Source: an uncultured Eudoraea sp.
Lineage (GTDB): Bacteria; Bacteroidota; Bacteroidia; Flavobacteriales; Flavobacteriaceae
Assembly (NCBI RefSeq): GCF_947490415.1
Contig: NZ_CANLGX010000008.1
Coordinates: forward strand, 43,517-107,516
Direction of reading: 5' to 3'
DNA: 64,000 bases
Position 1 is the stretch's first letter. The number at the start of each line of letters is the position of its first letter. The position numbers and the translations under genes were made by a program. Positions 29,258 to 37,799 of the stretch are shown piece after piece. The notes under the pieces are model-generated. The model was not told the DNA's origin, ran no database searches, and worked only from the letters and a program-made list of their open reading frames with translations.

Positions 29258-29680
29258 ATGCCTATAGTAGATTTATACTTTCATAGTGAACACCGGCGAA
29301 ATTTAGCTCATTTCGCTTCTTTAGCATCTCTTGCAGCCGTTGATGGCGAGATTAATCCCAAAGAGAAAGGTTTATTAGACCGATTTGCCCGAAAACTTGA
29401 TATTACCAATGAGGAATACAAGGAGGTAATGAAAAAATCCAACAAATATCCCATAACTCCTTCGAATAGTTTAGAAGAACGTCTTGAGCGATTATACGAT
29501 CTGTTTAAATTAATATATGTAGATCATCATGTAGACGATGAGGAGATGGTATTACTGAAGAAATACGCCATTGGATTAGGTTTTCCAATAAAAAAAGCGA
29601 ACCACATTATAGAAAAGACTGTGGCCATATTTAGTGGAAGATTTAATTTTGATGATTATTTGTATATCCTAAAGCATTAG
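29258..29680 (+). CDS. TerB-like helical protein
   Basis: The product is 140 aa, all helical, soluble, without signal peptide. It fits the TerB-like (tellurite resistance B / DjlA N-terminal) fold: LASLAAVDGEINPKEKGLLDRFA (about 23-45) and a second half-repeat with VDHHVDDEEMVLLKKYA. The acidic residues D-x-E in both halves match the metal-binding positions known for TerB-like domains. It is a single gene divergent from lhr and convergent with fbp. A role in tellurite resistance is not implied; the function is unknown. Confidence 0.75.
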   Translation: MPIVDLYFHSEHRRNLAHFASLASLAAVDGEINPKEKGLLDRFARKLDITNEEYKEVMKKSNKYPITPSNSLEERLERLYDLFKLIYVDHHVDDEEMVLLKKYAIGLGFPIKKANHIIEKTVAIFSGRFNFDDYLYILKH

Positions 29681-29709
29681 CAGGGGGAACTAAAAATAAA
29701 ACTTCAGAA

Positions 29710-30732
29710 CTATTCGTTTTCTCGAATTTTTTGTCTGGCCATAAATTCCTCCGCTTTTTCCACCATTTTAGAGCTTCCGCAGAAGAAAGGAACGCGTTCG
29801 TGCAATTCCGTCGGTTGTATTTCCATTATTCTTCTAAAACCATCACTGGCTTTTCCATTTGCCTGTTCAGCTATATAAGCCATGGGATTGCATTCATATA
29901 ACAAGCGTAATTTACCGTTAGAAGCAACACTGCTTTTGGGATATAAGTAAATGCCGCCTTTTATCATATTTCTGTGAAAATCTGAAACCAGAGAACCAAT
30001 ATATCTTGAGGTGTAAGGCCTGTCTTCTTCTTCTAATTGGCAGTACTTGATATAATCCTTTACTCCCTGAGGAAAATGAATATAGTTACCTTCATTCACT
30101 GAATATATCTTACCTGTTTCCGGATATTTCATATCCGGATGGGAAAGATAGAATGTTCCTATTGCCGGATTTAGTGTAAATCCATTAACTCCGTATCCTG
30201 TAGTATACACAAGCATAGTTGAAGTCCCATAGATTATATAACCGGCAGCTACCTGGTTAATGCCTGGCTGAAGAAAATCTTCAAGGGTAACCGGGGTACC
30301 AACAGGGGTAATTCTTCTATAAATGGAAAAAATGGTTCCGACAGATACATTTACGTCAATATTAGATGAACCATCCAAAGGATCAATAAGGACAACATAT
30401 TTGTTCTGGTGCAGTTCGTCATTACTATTAACGCTGATAAAATCATCCTCTTCTTCTGATGCTATTCCGCAAACTATTTCCCTGTTCTTTAAGGTCTGAA
30501 TAAATTTTTCATTGGCGAGAACATCTAATTTTTGTTGATCTTCACCCTGGATATTGGTATCTCCTGCTGCTCCAAGGATATCTATAAGTCCGGCCTTGTT
30601 AACCTCGTGATTTACTACCTTACAGGCAAGCCTTATGGCGTTTATTAATTTAGATAATTCCCCTGAAGAATATTGGAAAGAGGCTTGATTTTCAATAATA
30701 AATTCCCCAAGAGTTTTATTTTTTTTATCCAT
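29710..30732 (-). CDS. fbp: Class I fructose-1,6-bisphosphatase
   Basis: The product is 340 aa. It hydrolyses fructose 1,6-bisphosphate to fructose 6-phosphate in gluconeogenesis. The metal and substrate site is clear: the acidic EEE at residues 93-95 and D117-P-L-D-G-S-S123, followed by [15 protein letters not shown]. The C-terminal sugar-phosphate part includes GGIYLYP and [12 protein letters not shown]. Length and layout match the class I family. It is transcribed alone, divergent from the GNAT-aspartokinase pair. Confidence 0.96.
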   Translation of the reverse strand: MDKKNKTLGEFIIENQASFQYSSGELSKLINAIRLACKVVNHEVNKAGLIDILGAAGDTNIQGEDQQKLDVLANEKFIQTLKNREIVCGIASEEEDDFISVNSNDELHQNKYVVLIDPLDGSSNIDVNVSVGTIFSIYRRITPVGTPVTLEDFLQPGINQVAAGYIIYGTSTMLVYTTGYGVNGFTLNPAIGTFYLSHPDMKYPETGKIYSVNEGNYIHFPQGVKDYIKYCQLEEEDRPYTSRYIGSLVSDFHRNMIKGGIYLYPKSSVASNGKLRLLYECNPMAYIAEQANGKASDGFRRIMEIQPTELHERVPFFCGSSKMVEKAEEFMARQKIRENE

Positions 30733-30818
30733 TAAGGAAGGTTGTTTTATTTGAATACAAATATCGGTTATTTTGTTAAACTATAAGGTTTTCGGGGCCT
30801 GTATGTTTTTTATATTTA

Positions 30819-30826
30819 TAACTTTG
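30819..30826 (+). promoter_or_regulatory. Putative -7 promoter box of the GNAT-aspartokinase operon
   Basis: TAACTTTG matches TAnnTTTG and lies 20 bp before the GNAT start. A TTG at -33 is not visible. Confidence 0.5.
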
Positions 30827-30845
30827 TGTTTTATTTGTAACAATT

Positions 30846-31325
30846 ATGGAATATCAAATCAGGGAAGCCGTGGCAGAAGATATGCCCGCGGTTTTAGAAC
30901 TAATAAAGGAATTAGCTAGATTCGAGAAAGAAGAGAATGCCGTTGAGATGACAACAGAGGGGCTGGTAAATGACGGATTTGGTAATGAGAAATTATTTCA
31001 TTGTTTTGTAGGGGTTATGAATAACAGTGTTAAAGGGATGGCATTGATATATCCCAGGTATTCAACCTGGAAAGGTCCTGTAGTACATTTGGAAGATTTA
31101 ATTGTTTCGGAAGCCTTCCGGGGCAGTGGCCTGGGTACGGCCCTACTTAACGAGGTTGTAAAATTTGCAGCGAAATTGGGCGTTAAGCGTATATCCTGGG
31201 ATGTGCTCGACTGGAATGAGCCGGCCATTGATTTTTATGAAAAGAAAGGAGCCAAAGTATTGCGCGATTGGGATGTGGTGCATTTAGATGAAAGAGGTAT
31301 TCAAGAATATTTAAGTAAGTTATGA
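30846..31325 (+). CDS. GNAT family N-acetyltransferase (diamine acetyltransferase-like)
   Basis: The product is 159 aa, a single GNAT domain. The acetyl-CoA loop is R-G-S-G-L-G (FRGSGLGTALL, about residues 95-105), with the preceding VHLEDLIV strand and the C-terminal WDVLDWNEPAIDFYEKKGA signature of spermidine/diamine-type acetyltransferases. The acceptor could be a polyamine or another small amine; the sequence does not decide. The gene overlaps the aspartokinase start as ATGA, so the two are co-translated. Confidence 0.88.
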   Translation: MEYQIREAVAEDMPAVLELIKELARFEKEENAVEMTTEGLVNDGFGNEKLFHCFVGVMNNSVKGMALIYPRYSTWKGPVVHLEDLIVSEAFRGSGLGTALLNEVVKFAAKLGVKRISWDVLDWNEPAIDFYEKKGAKVLRDWDVVHLDERGIQEYLSKL

Positions 31326-32575
31326 GAGTATTTAAGTTTGGAGGAGCATCGGTTAAAGATGCGAATGGAATCAGAAATCTAGTAAAAGTCCTGGAGGAGA
31401 CCGGACATCAGAACACATTTTTAGTGGTTTCAGCAATGGGAAAAATGACCAACGCAATGGAGGCTGTCGTTAATGCTTATTTTGATAAGCGTGTGGGATT
31501 AAAAAATGCTTTTGAAGAAGTGGTTTTGTATCACCAAACTATTCTGGAGGCCTTATTTGAAGATAAAAAACACCCTGTTTATCCAAAAGTTAACCTTCTA
31601 TTTAAGGAAGTTCAAGGCTTTTTGGCATGGAACAAATCACCAAATTACAGTTTTGTTTATGACCAGGTAGTCGGATATGGAGAATTACTTTCAACTACCA
31701 TTGTGAGTATGTATCTAAATGAAGTAGGGATTAAAAATTACTGGATTGACATTCGGGATTTTATAAAGACCGATGACAACTATAGAGATGGCAGGGTAAA
31801 TTGGGAAAAAACACAACAGCACATTTCGCAGGGTGTAGAAGCAAATAAATTATATATTACGCAGGGATTTTTAGCAAGTGACGATAATAATTTTACCACA
31901 ACACTTGGCAGAGAAGGTTCAGATTATACTGCAGCTATTCTGGCCTATTGTCTCAATGCCAATTCGGTTACCATTTGGAAAGATGTTCCGGGAGTACTAA
32001 ATGCAGATCCAAGGTATTTTGAGGAGACACGTCTTTTAAACAAAATATCTTATCGCGAGGCTATAGAACTGGCTTTTTACGGAGCGTCTGTAATTCACCC
32101 CAAGACTTTACAGCCCTTGCAGAGAAAGGAAATACCTCTTCATGTTAAATCGTTTATTAATCCTAAGGATGCCGGTACTACAGTTGGTAAAGGTATAGGG
32201 ATTGAACCCGAGATACCTTGTTTTATTGTTAAGAAGAACCAGGTCTTGATGAAACTCTCTTCCCTGGATTTTTCATTTATTGTTGAAGACAGTATAGGTG
32301 ACCTCTTTAAATTGCTGCACGATTATAAAATGAAGGTGGACCTTATACAAAATTCCGCAATTAGTTTTTCCGTTTGTGTAGATAACAAGTTTAACCGACT
32401 TAGTGATTTATTGGATCAACTGTCTGGTAAGTTTAAGGTAGTCTGTCATGAGGATGTTTCTTTGTATACTATCCGACACTTTAATACTGAGGCCATAAAA
32501 TCTTTACAGAATGGGAGAGATGTTCTTTTAGAACAGCGCGGAAAGGAAACCTTACAATTAGTGGTAAAGCAGTAA
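31322..32575 (+). CDS. lysC: Aspartate kinase, monofunctional
   Basis: The product is 417 aa. It phosphorylates aspartate, the first step towards lysine, threonine, methionine and diaminopimelate. The N-terminal nucleotide motif FKFGGASV (residues 4-11) and the GREGSDYTAAILA motif (about 200) are present. The region after about residue 285 should form the regulatory ACT part (LSSLDFSFIVEDSIGDLFKLL). No homoserine dehydrogenase domain is fused. It overlaps the GNAT gene by 4 bp. Flavobacteria often carry a second, bifunctional aspartokinase elsewhere. Confidence 0.9.
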   Translation: MRVFKFGGASVKDANGIRNLVKVLEETGHQNTFLVVSAMGKMTNAMEAVVNAYFDKRVGLKNAFEEVVLYHQTILEALFEDKKHPVYPKVNLLFKEVQGFLAWNKSPNYSFVYDQVVGYGELLSTTIVSMYLNEVGIKNYWIDIRDFIKTDDNYRDGRVNWEKTQQHISQGVEANKLYITQGFLASDDNNFTTTLGREGSDYTAAILAYCLNANSVTIWKDVPGVLNADPRYFEETRLLNKISYREAIELAFYGASVIHPKTLQPLQRKEIPLHVKSFINPKDAGTTVGKGIGIEPEIPCFIVKKNQVLMKLSSLDFSFIVEDSIGDLFKLLHDYKMKVDLIQNSAISFSVCVDNKFNRLSDLLDQLSGKFKVVCHEDVSLYTIRHFNTEAIKSLQNGRDVLLEQRGKETLQLVVKQ

Positions 32576-32659
32576 ATTAAAAGCAGTAGTTTACTATGTT
32601 AAAATAATGGGCTCTCCTCTTGATTTCCCTATATTTACTTATATATAGTTAAATAGTCT

Positions 32660-34471
32660 ATGGGTTTAGTCACCGTAAAAGAAGTAGCCAAGGCCATAAA
32701 TCTCGAGCGATATGGTTTTTTCGGAACATTCATAGGATGGATCCTGGTAAGGTTAACCAAATTGTCTGAAATCAATAAGTTTTATGACCAGCATAAGGAA
32801 TTGGAGGGATCTGAATTCCTCGACGCCATCCTCGAACATTATGAAATAGACTTTGAAATTCCGGAAGGTGATTTTAAGAGACTTCCTAAGGATGGAGCCT
32901 ACATTACTATAAGCAATCATCCGCTGGGAGGTATTGATGGGGTTTTACTTCTAAAGTTGATGTTGCAACAGAGACCTGATTTCAAGATTATTGCTAATTT
33001 TTTACTTCACCGGATCGAACCAATGTCGCCCTATATCATGCCTGTGAATCCTTTTGAAAACCACAAAGATGCCAAAAGTAGTATTGCAGGTTTTAAAAAC
33101 GCTTTGAGTCATTTAAGGGATGGACATCCCCTGGGTATTTTCCCGGCAGGAGAAGTATCCACCTATAAAGATGGAAAACTAATAGTTGACAAGCCCTGGG
33201 AGGAATCTGCTTTAAAACTTATTCGAAAAGCCGAGGTACCTGTTGTTCCCATTTATTTTCATGCAAAGAATAGTAAATTATTCTATCATTTATCAAAGTT
33301 CAACGATATCTTCAGGACGGCTAAATTACCTTCTGAAGTTACTACTCAAAGGAACAGGGCTATTAAAGTAAGAATAGGACAACCCATTCCCGTAAAATCC
33401 CAGAAGGAAAATCAAAGTTTGGCGGAGTTTTCAGAACTGTTGCGTAAAAAAACATACATGCTCGCAAATGCGTATGAAAAAGAACGTTTAATAGACCAGA
33501 TACCCACCAATTTGAAAATACCAAAACCTCCAAGAAAGATAGCCGGTGAAATGCGGACGGAGGTAATACAAGGCGAATTAGAAAAATTAAGAGAGAAGGA
33601 TTGCCGTTTATTAGAAAGCAAGAATTATGAGGTGTTTTTGGCTCAGGCAAACGATATGCCTTTTATTCTTAAGGAAATTGGAAGACAAAGAGAACTGACA
33701 TTCAGGGCAATAGGCGAGGGAACAAACAATTCTATTGATCTGGATAAATTTGATTATTACTACCACCATTTGTTTCTGTGGGATAATGCCGAAAAGAAAA
33801 TAGTTGGTGCCTATAGGATGGGGATGGGTTCCGAAATTTTTAAGAACTATGGGATTAATGGTTTCTATTTACAGGACCTGTTTGGATTTGAACCTGAATT
33901 ATACGGAATGATGAGGCAGTCCATTGAAATGGGCCGTGCCTATATTGTTAAGGAATATCAGCAAAAACCAATGCCTTTGTTTCTGCTTTGGAAGGGCATA
34001 GTTCATACTACATTAAGGCATCCCGAACATAAATATTTAATTGGTGGAGTTAGCATAAGCAACCAATTTTCAAATTTTTCCAAGTCCCTGATGATAGAAT
34101 TTATGAAATCAAATTATTGGGATCCGTATGTAGCACAATATATCAGGCCGAAAAAGGAATTTAAAGTAAAATTAAATGATGCCGATAAGGAATTCATATT
34201 TGATGAAACGGAGGCAGACCTTAATAAATTTGACAGGTTAATTGACGAAGTAGAACCGGGAAGCCTTAGATTACCCGTGTTAATAAAAAAGTATATTAAA
34301 CAGAATGCCAGAGTGGTTGCATTTAATGTTGATCCGTTATTTAATAATTCAGTGGACGGCCTTATGTATATAAAAATTGCCGACTTGCCTGAGAGTACCG
34401 TAAGGCCTGTGATGGAAGAGTTTCAGGCAGAGTTGGAAAGAAAACTTACCGAAAAGAGCGGGACTGCCTAG
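32660..34471 (+). CDS. olsF: Bifunctional acyltransferase fusion, OlsF-like aminolipid synthase
   Basis: The product is 603 aa. The N-terminal half is a lysophospholipid acyltransferase-type O-acyltransferase (N86-H87-P-L-G-G-I-D93, then FPAGEVST at 161-168). The C-terminal half (about 300-530) is an OlsB-like N-acyltransferase of the acyl-ACP GNAT class (YRMGMGSEIF, IEMGRAYIVKEYQ, LIGGVSISNQF). The same order occurs in OlsF, known from Serratia and reported in Flavobacterium, which makes both acylations of ornithine lipid. In Bacteroidota the amino acid may be glycine instead. The enzyme would work at the inner membrane. Its stop codon overlaps the arsC stop on the opposite strand in one CTAG. 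Confidence 0.85.
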   Translation: MGLVTVKEVAKAINLERYGFFGTFIGWILVRLTKLSEINKFYDQHKELEGSEFLDAILEHYEIDFEIPEGDFKRLPKDGAYITISNHPLGGIDGVLLLKLMLQQRPDFKIIANFLLHRIEPMSPYIMPVNPFENHKDAKSSIAGFKNALSHLRDGHPLGIFPAGEVSTYKDGKLIVDKPWEESALKLIRKAEVPVVPIYFHAKNSKLFYHLSKFNDIFRTAKLPSEVTTQRNRAIKVRIGQPIPVKSQKENQSLAEFSELLRKKTYMLANAYEKERLIDQIPTNLKIPKPPRKIAGEMRTEVIQGELEKLREKDCRLLESKNYEVFLAQANDMPFILKEIGRQRELTFRAIGEGTNNSIDLDKFDYYYHHLFLWDNAEKKIVGAYRMGMGSEIFKNYGINGFYLQDLFGFEPELYGMMRQSIEMGRAYIVKEYQQKPMPLFLLWKGIVHTTLRHPEHKYLIGGVSISNQFSNFSKSLMIEFMKSNYWDPYVAQYIRPKKEFKVKLNDADKEFIFDETEADLNKFDRLIDEVEPGSLRLPVLIKKYIKQNARVVAFNVDPLFNNSVDGLMYIKIADLPESTVRPVMEEFQAELERKLTEKSGTA

Positions 34472-34887
34472 TTCAATTCCTTTTCTGCAAATTTTTTACA
34501 AAAATCTCTTATCTCATTGCGTGCTTTTAAAAAGGCCGTATGCTTTTCTTCTTCTGTTCCAATTACTTTGGAAGGGTCAAAAAAGTTATGGTGGATCCTT
34601 TTTGCATCCTTTGAGGGAATATAGGGGCAGTTTTCCCTGGCATGGTCACAGACAGTAATTATAAAATCCCAGGGGATTCCATCGTATTCATCTACATTAT
34701 TTGAGGTATGCGTTGAAATGTCTATTCCATCCTCTTTCATTATTGCCACTGCACCGGGATTCAGTCCATGCGTTTCAATTCCCGCACTGTATATTTTGGC
34801 CTTCCCATTTAGTAGCGCACTGAGATAGCCATGTGCCATTTGACTGCGGCAGGAGTTACCCGTACACAATACCAAGATATTTTTCAT
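34468..34887 (-). CDS. arsC: Arsenate reductase, thioredoxin-coupled low-MW phosphatase type
   Basis: The product is 139 aa. The phosphatase-type loop C8-T-G-N-S-C-R14 binds arsenate, and C80 and C87 are the resolving cysteines of the thioredoxin-linked class (ITVCDHARENC). It reduces As(V) to As(III). It is last in the arsR-DUF6428-GNAT-arsC operon, 36 bp after the GNAT gene. No arsenite efflux gene follows; instead the gene abuts olsF tail to tail. Confidence 0.93.
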   Translation of the reverse strand: MKNILVLCTGNSCRSQMAHGYLSALLNGKAKIYSAGIETHGLNPGAVAIMKEDGIDISTHTSNNVDEYDGIPWDFIITVCDHARENCPYIPSKDAKRIHHNFFDPSKVIGTEEEKHTAFLKARNEIRDFCKKFAEKELN

Positions 34888-34923
34888 ACTAATTACTTTT
34901 TTAAGTTTTCGATTTAAAATATT

Positions 34924-35445
34924 TTAATTTATCCCAACAATTTTACTTCGTCTTTCAAATAGTAAATTGTCTTTCCAAATTCCGTCCAACTGACCTATTC
35001 TTTCCCGTTTGCCCAAAAAGCGGAAACCAACTTTCTCATGAAGTTTGATGCTACCGGTATTTTCAGGAAAAATACCCGATTGCAATGTCCAGACACCTGC
35101 CATTTCACTAGATATGATAAGTTCTTCCATAAGAAGTATGCCCACACCTTTCCCCCGGGCTTTTTCTGCAACATAAACACTTACTTCAGCAACTCCTCCG
35201 TAAACACACCTGCCGGAGACAGGGGATAGTGCCGCCCATCCTGCGACCTTACCATCTCTTAGAGCTATTAATCTGCAACTTGAAATATGATTTCTATTCC
35301 ATTGCTCATAGGAGGGGATCTCCTTTTCAAATGTTGCAAAGCCCGTATCGATACCTTGCTTATATATTTGAGAAACTTCAGGCCAATGGGCTTCGGACAT
35401 TTCTAAAATTAAAAAGCCGGACTCTTTTAAATGGTTTATGGACAT
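34924..35445 (-). CDS. GNAT N-acetyltransferase, phosphinothricin/ArsN-like
   Basis: The product is 173 aa. It has one GNAT domain of the phosphinothricin acetyltransferase type, with GFATFEKEIPSYEQW near residue 35, the cofactor loop EKARGKGVGILLMEELI at about 93-109 and a LHEKVGFRFLG end. Its place between DUF6428 and arsC suggests the ArsN role, that is, acetylation of a trivalent organoarsenical or related amine. That role is inference from the operon; the sequence alone fits several acceptors. Confidence 0.85.
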   Translation of the reverse strand: MSINHLKESGFLILEMSEAHWPEVSQIYKQGIDTGFATFEKEIPSYEQWNRNHISSCRLIALRDGKVAGWAALSPVSGRCVYGGVAEVSVYVAEKARGKGVGILLMEELIISSEMAGVWTLQSGIFPENTGSIKLHEKVGFRFLGKRERIGQLDGIWKDNLLFERRSKIVGIN

Positions 35446-35466
35446 CTTGGCTATATTACCAAATTT

Positions 35467-35955
35467 CTAACAGCAACCTCCGCCGGGAGAGCAACAGGCT
35501 TCTTTTTCTGCATTAGCTTCAATGGGAACCGCACATTCCTCTTTAGCCTTACAGTCCGTTTTTTCCACGACCAGTTTAATCAGTAATCGGTCTTCAAAAA
35601 TATCGTACCCATCAATAAATAACTGAGCGGTGTGGAAGTTAGCGTTGCTATATTCAATCTTAAGCTCGGCTTCCAATTCCATAGGTTTAATTCCGTTTAC
35701 CCTGTTTAGAATTTGAAGTGCTTTAGAAACAGACATATACCTTGTTTTGTCTAATTCGGATGGACTTTCCCAAAGTTGGACTATGGTTTCTTTCCAAAAA
35801 TCAGTTCCTGCACCGCAATCCACTGAGTCAACTATTATATTTTTCACCTCAGTAAGGTGATAGTTTGCACCTACTAATGCCCCTTTGTTGTAGTCAAATA
35901 CTAATTCTTTATTTCCGTTATCCCTTAAGAGCGATAAAAATTCTTTTGTTTTCAT
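35467..35955 (-). CDS. DUF6428 family protein with cysteine-rich tail, arsenic operon
   Basis: The product is 162 aa, soluble, no signal peptide. The body matches the family called DUF6428 that accompanies arsenic genes in Bacteroidota. The last 30 residues are cysteine-rich: single Cys in CKAKEEC, then CC and a final CC in ACCSPGGGCC. Such a tail could bind As(III) or another soft metal. It lies 10 bp after arsR and 21 bp before the GNAT gene. The function is not established; sequestration or handing arsenite to a partner is a guess. Confidence 0.8.
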   Translation of the reverse strand: MKTKEFLSLLRDNGNKELVFDYNKGALVGANYHLTEVKNIIVDSVDCGAGTDFWKETIVQLWESPSELDKTRYMSVSKALQILNRVNGIKPMELEAELKIEYSNANFHTAQLFIDGYDIFEDRLLIKLVVEKTDCKAKEECAVPIEANAEKEACCSPGGGCC

Positions 35956-35965
35956 TAATTTGTTT

Positions 35966-36289
35966 TTAGCAACAGTTTAAATTTGTTTTATAGAAGAAAT
36001 CATTTATTAAGGCGAGTATTTCCTGCCATTTCTTTTGGTTAATACAGTAACAGACCCTTTTACCACTAATTTCACCCTCAATTAAATTAATACTTTTGAG
36101 TTCCTTTAAATGCTGGGAAATGGTTGGTTGAGCAAGCCCTATTTCTTCAACTATATCATTACAAATACAGGCGCTCTGATTACTAATATATTGTAAGATG
36201 GCAATCCGTGCGGGGTTGGCCAATACCTTTAAGATAATCGCCAGTTCATTTTGTTCGGCAGTAAAAATTTGTGTTTTAGTTGTTCCCAT
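35966..36289 (-). CDS. arsR: ArsR-family metalloregulator
   Basis: The product is 107 aa with a winged helix-turn-helix (DIVEEIGLAQPTISQHLKELK at about 45-64). Two cysteines, C41 and C43, lie in ACICND at the start of the recognition unit, the place of the As(III)-binding ELCVCDL motif, and the protein ends in a further CC pair. It would repress the arsenic operon until arsenite binds. A perfect palindrome 12 bp upstream of its start codon is the likely operator. It is the first gene of the operon. Confidence 0.92.
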   Translation of the reverse strand: MGTTKTQIFTAEQNELAIILKVLANPARIAILQYISNQSACICNDIVEEIGLAQPTISQHLKELKSINLIEGEISGKRVCYCINQKKWQEILALINDFFYKTNLNCC

Positions 36290-36300
36290 TACATATTTAT

Positions 36301-36312
36301 ATATTGCAATAT
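36301..36312. promoter_or_regulatory. Candidate ArsR operator
   Basis: ATATTGCAATAT is a perfect 12-bp palindrome within AT-rich flanks, 12 bp upstream of the arsR start codon, where an autoregulated ArsR site is expected. The match is by symmetry and position only. Confidence 0.55.
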
Positions 36313-36327
36313 TACGATAATAGTTTT

Positions 36328-36369
36328 AATAAAAAAAGCCAGATCATAAAAAACCCGACTTTTTATATT
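36328..36369 (-). terminator. Probable terminator of the TM2-domain gene
   Basis: Directly after the TM2 gene's stop the minus strand reads AAAAGTCGGG, an AT-rich loop, then CTGGCTTTTTTT. The GTCGG/CTGGC stem includes G-T pairs, extended by A-T pairs. It separates the TM2 gene from the arsenic operon. Confidence 0.5.
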
Positions 36370-36873
36370 TTAGAACCAGGGTTTTTTGCCTACCTGATAG
36401 GTATTATAAAAATCCTCATCAGACTTGGTAAGGTAAATAATACCTTCTATCAATCCAATCATACCTGTTATCCAAACCATAAATACTCCCACACCAACGC
36501 AGCTAAGAACAAAGCCAATAATAGTTACTCCTAATAGGATAAAACCTTCCTTCTGATAACCCAATATAAATTTATGAATTCCTAAGGAGCCTAAGATTAT
36601 AGCCAGTATCCCGGCCAGTATTTTTTTATTATCACTTTCTGTGACTCCTTTCATACCTTCTGAAAATTCACCTGCGGTTTTCTTAGCTCCCTCTGCAAAA
36701 TCACTGGCAGCTTCTTTAGTTTCTTCAGCGAATTCTTTGGCAGATTCTTTGGCCTCTTCAGCAAATTCCTTAGCTTTCTCTTTCGCTTCTTTAGCAGATT
36801 CTTTGGCCTTACTTTTAGCTTTATCAAATTTCCCTTCTGCTTTGTCTTCGGGATCCTTATTTTCTTCAGACAT
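36370..36873 (-). CDS. TM2-domain protein with charged helical repeat at the N-terminus
   Basis: The product is 167 aa. Residues about 10-75 are a very regular Lys/Glu/Ala/Phe repeat (units like KEFAEEAKESA), an amphipathic helix of the LEA/apolipoprotein 11-mer type. Residues about 83-150 form a TM2 domain: two hydrophobic helices (ILAGILAIILGSLGIHKF and a GVTIIGFVLSCVGVG stretch) with the GxxGxHKF motif. Homologous TM2 proteins are membrane proteins of unknown function. The repeat may lie along a membrane surface. The gene is transcribed alone. Confidence 0.8.
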   Translation of the reverse strand: MSEENKDPEDKAEGKFDKAKSKAKESAKEAKEKAKEFAEEAKESAKEFAEETKEAASDFAEGAKKTAGEFSEGMKGVTESDNKKILAGILAIILGSLGIHKFILGYQKEGFILLGVTIIGFVLSCVGVGVFMVWITGMIGLIEGIIYLTKSDEDFYNTYQVGKKPWF

Positions 36874-36924
36874 GATTATTTTGTGTTGGTTAATACTCTC
36901 TTAAATGTAATAATTATTTTTCAA

Positions 36925-37310
36925 TCAAAGAAATGCTTTATCCACTGGTTCCCAAAGCTCTAGCTTATTACCTTCCGGATCTATAATCCATCCAAATTTA
37001 CCATAATCGTATTCTTGCATTTCCCCTAAAACAGTAACACCTTCCTCTTTTAATACGGCCAATAATTCTACTAAATTTTAAACACGAAAATTCATCATAA
37101 AACCCTTTTTACTAGGATTAAAATTGGTGGTATCTTCCTTAAAAGGGCTCCATTGCGTAGAACAATCATTACCCTCTTTATCTTTCCACCAGAAGGTGCA
37201 GCCGTATTGGTCTGTATTCAGCCCCAGATGATTTTTATACCAGTCTTTTATCTTATCCGGTTCTTTTGTTTTAAAAAAACCCCTCCTAATCCTGTAACTC
37301 TATTTTTCAT
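36925..37310 (-). pseudogene. Broken VOC (glyoxalase-like) family gene
   Basis: From an ATG at 37310 the frame starts with MKNRVTGLGGVFLKQKNRIR and hits a stop. Adding one base in the run of seven A (37273-37279, plus strand) restores a normal VOC protein: FFKTKEPDKIKDWYKNHLGL, then CTFWWKDKEGND and FNPSKKGFMMNFRV. A second lesion follows: TAA at 37080-37078 where relatives have a Glu codon. After it the frame runs on (NLVELLAVLKEEGV, KFGWIIDPEGNKLELWEPV) to a stop at 36925. The homopolymer lesion could be a sequencing error; the nonsense change is a single-base substitution elsewhere. Two lesions argue for a real pseudogene. The intact form would be about 128 aa. Confidence 0.85.
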
Positions 37311-37320
37311 AATATGCAGT

Positions 37321-37776
37321 TTATTTTTTTTTGGCCTGTTCGTATATTTTTATCCATTGTTCAGCAGTCATTTTTGCGGCTAATTCGCCTATTAGCGAAT
37401 AGGGAATATGCTCTATGTTTTTAAAGCGAATGCAACTTTTACCCATGTCTAATTTGGTTTTTACGTGTTTAGGGTATTCCGAAACAAACCAGGTTAATAA
37501 ACTTTTATCACTATAAATTCCCATATGATAAAGGGCTATAAAGTTTTTTTGTGAAGCAATATTTATAAATGGCAAAGGTAGCTCGGGATTCGTATGGTAC
37601 CCTGACGGGTATATAGAATGGGGCACAACGTAGCCTATCATACCATAACTCATAACTTCTTCAAAACCCTTGGGAAGATTTTTTAATAGGGCATCCCGTA
37701 ATTTCATTATAGCTTGTTTTCTGTCTTCGGGTAGTTCAGAAATATATTCTTCGGGTGTTTTGGCATTAGATTGCAT
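37321..37776 (-). CDS. DUF1801 domain protein
   Basis: The product is 151 aa, soluble. It matches DUF1801 (YdhG-like) by the opening EYISELPEDRKQAIMKLRD, the FEEVMSYGMIGYVVP segment and SLLTWFVSEYP. The fold is related to the frataxin-like iron-binding group, but the function is unknown. The broken VOC gene follows 10 bp downstream on the same strand, so both were probably co-transcribed. Confidence 0.8.
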   Translation of the reverse strand: MQSNAKTPEEYISELPEDRKQAIMKLRDALLKNLPKGFEEVMSYGMIGYVVPHSIYPSGYHTNPELPLPFINIASQKNFIALYHMGIYSDKSLLTWFVSEYPKHVKTKLDMGKSCIRFKNIEHIPYSLIGELAAKMTAEQWIKIYEQAKKK

Positions 37777-37799
37777 AGTTGTTTTATTTATATCCTAAT

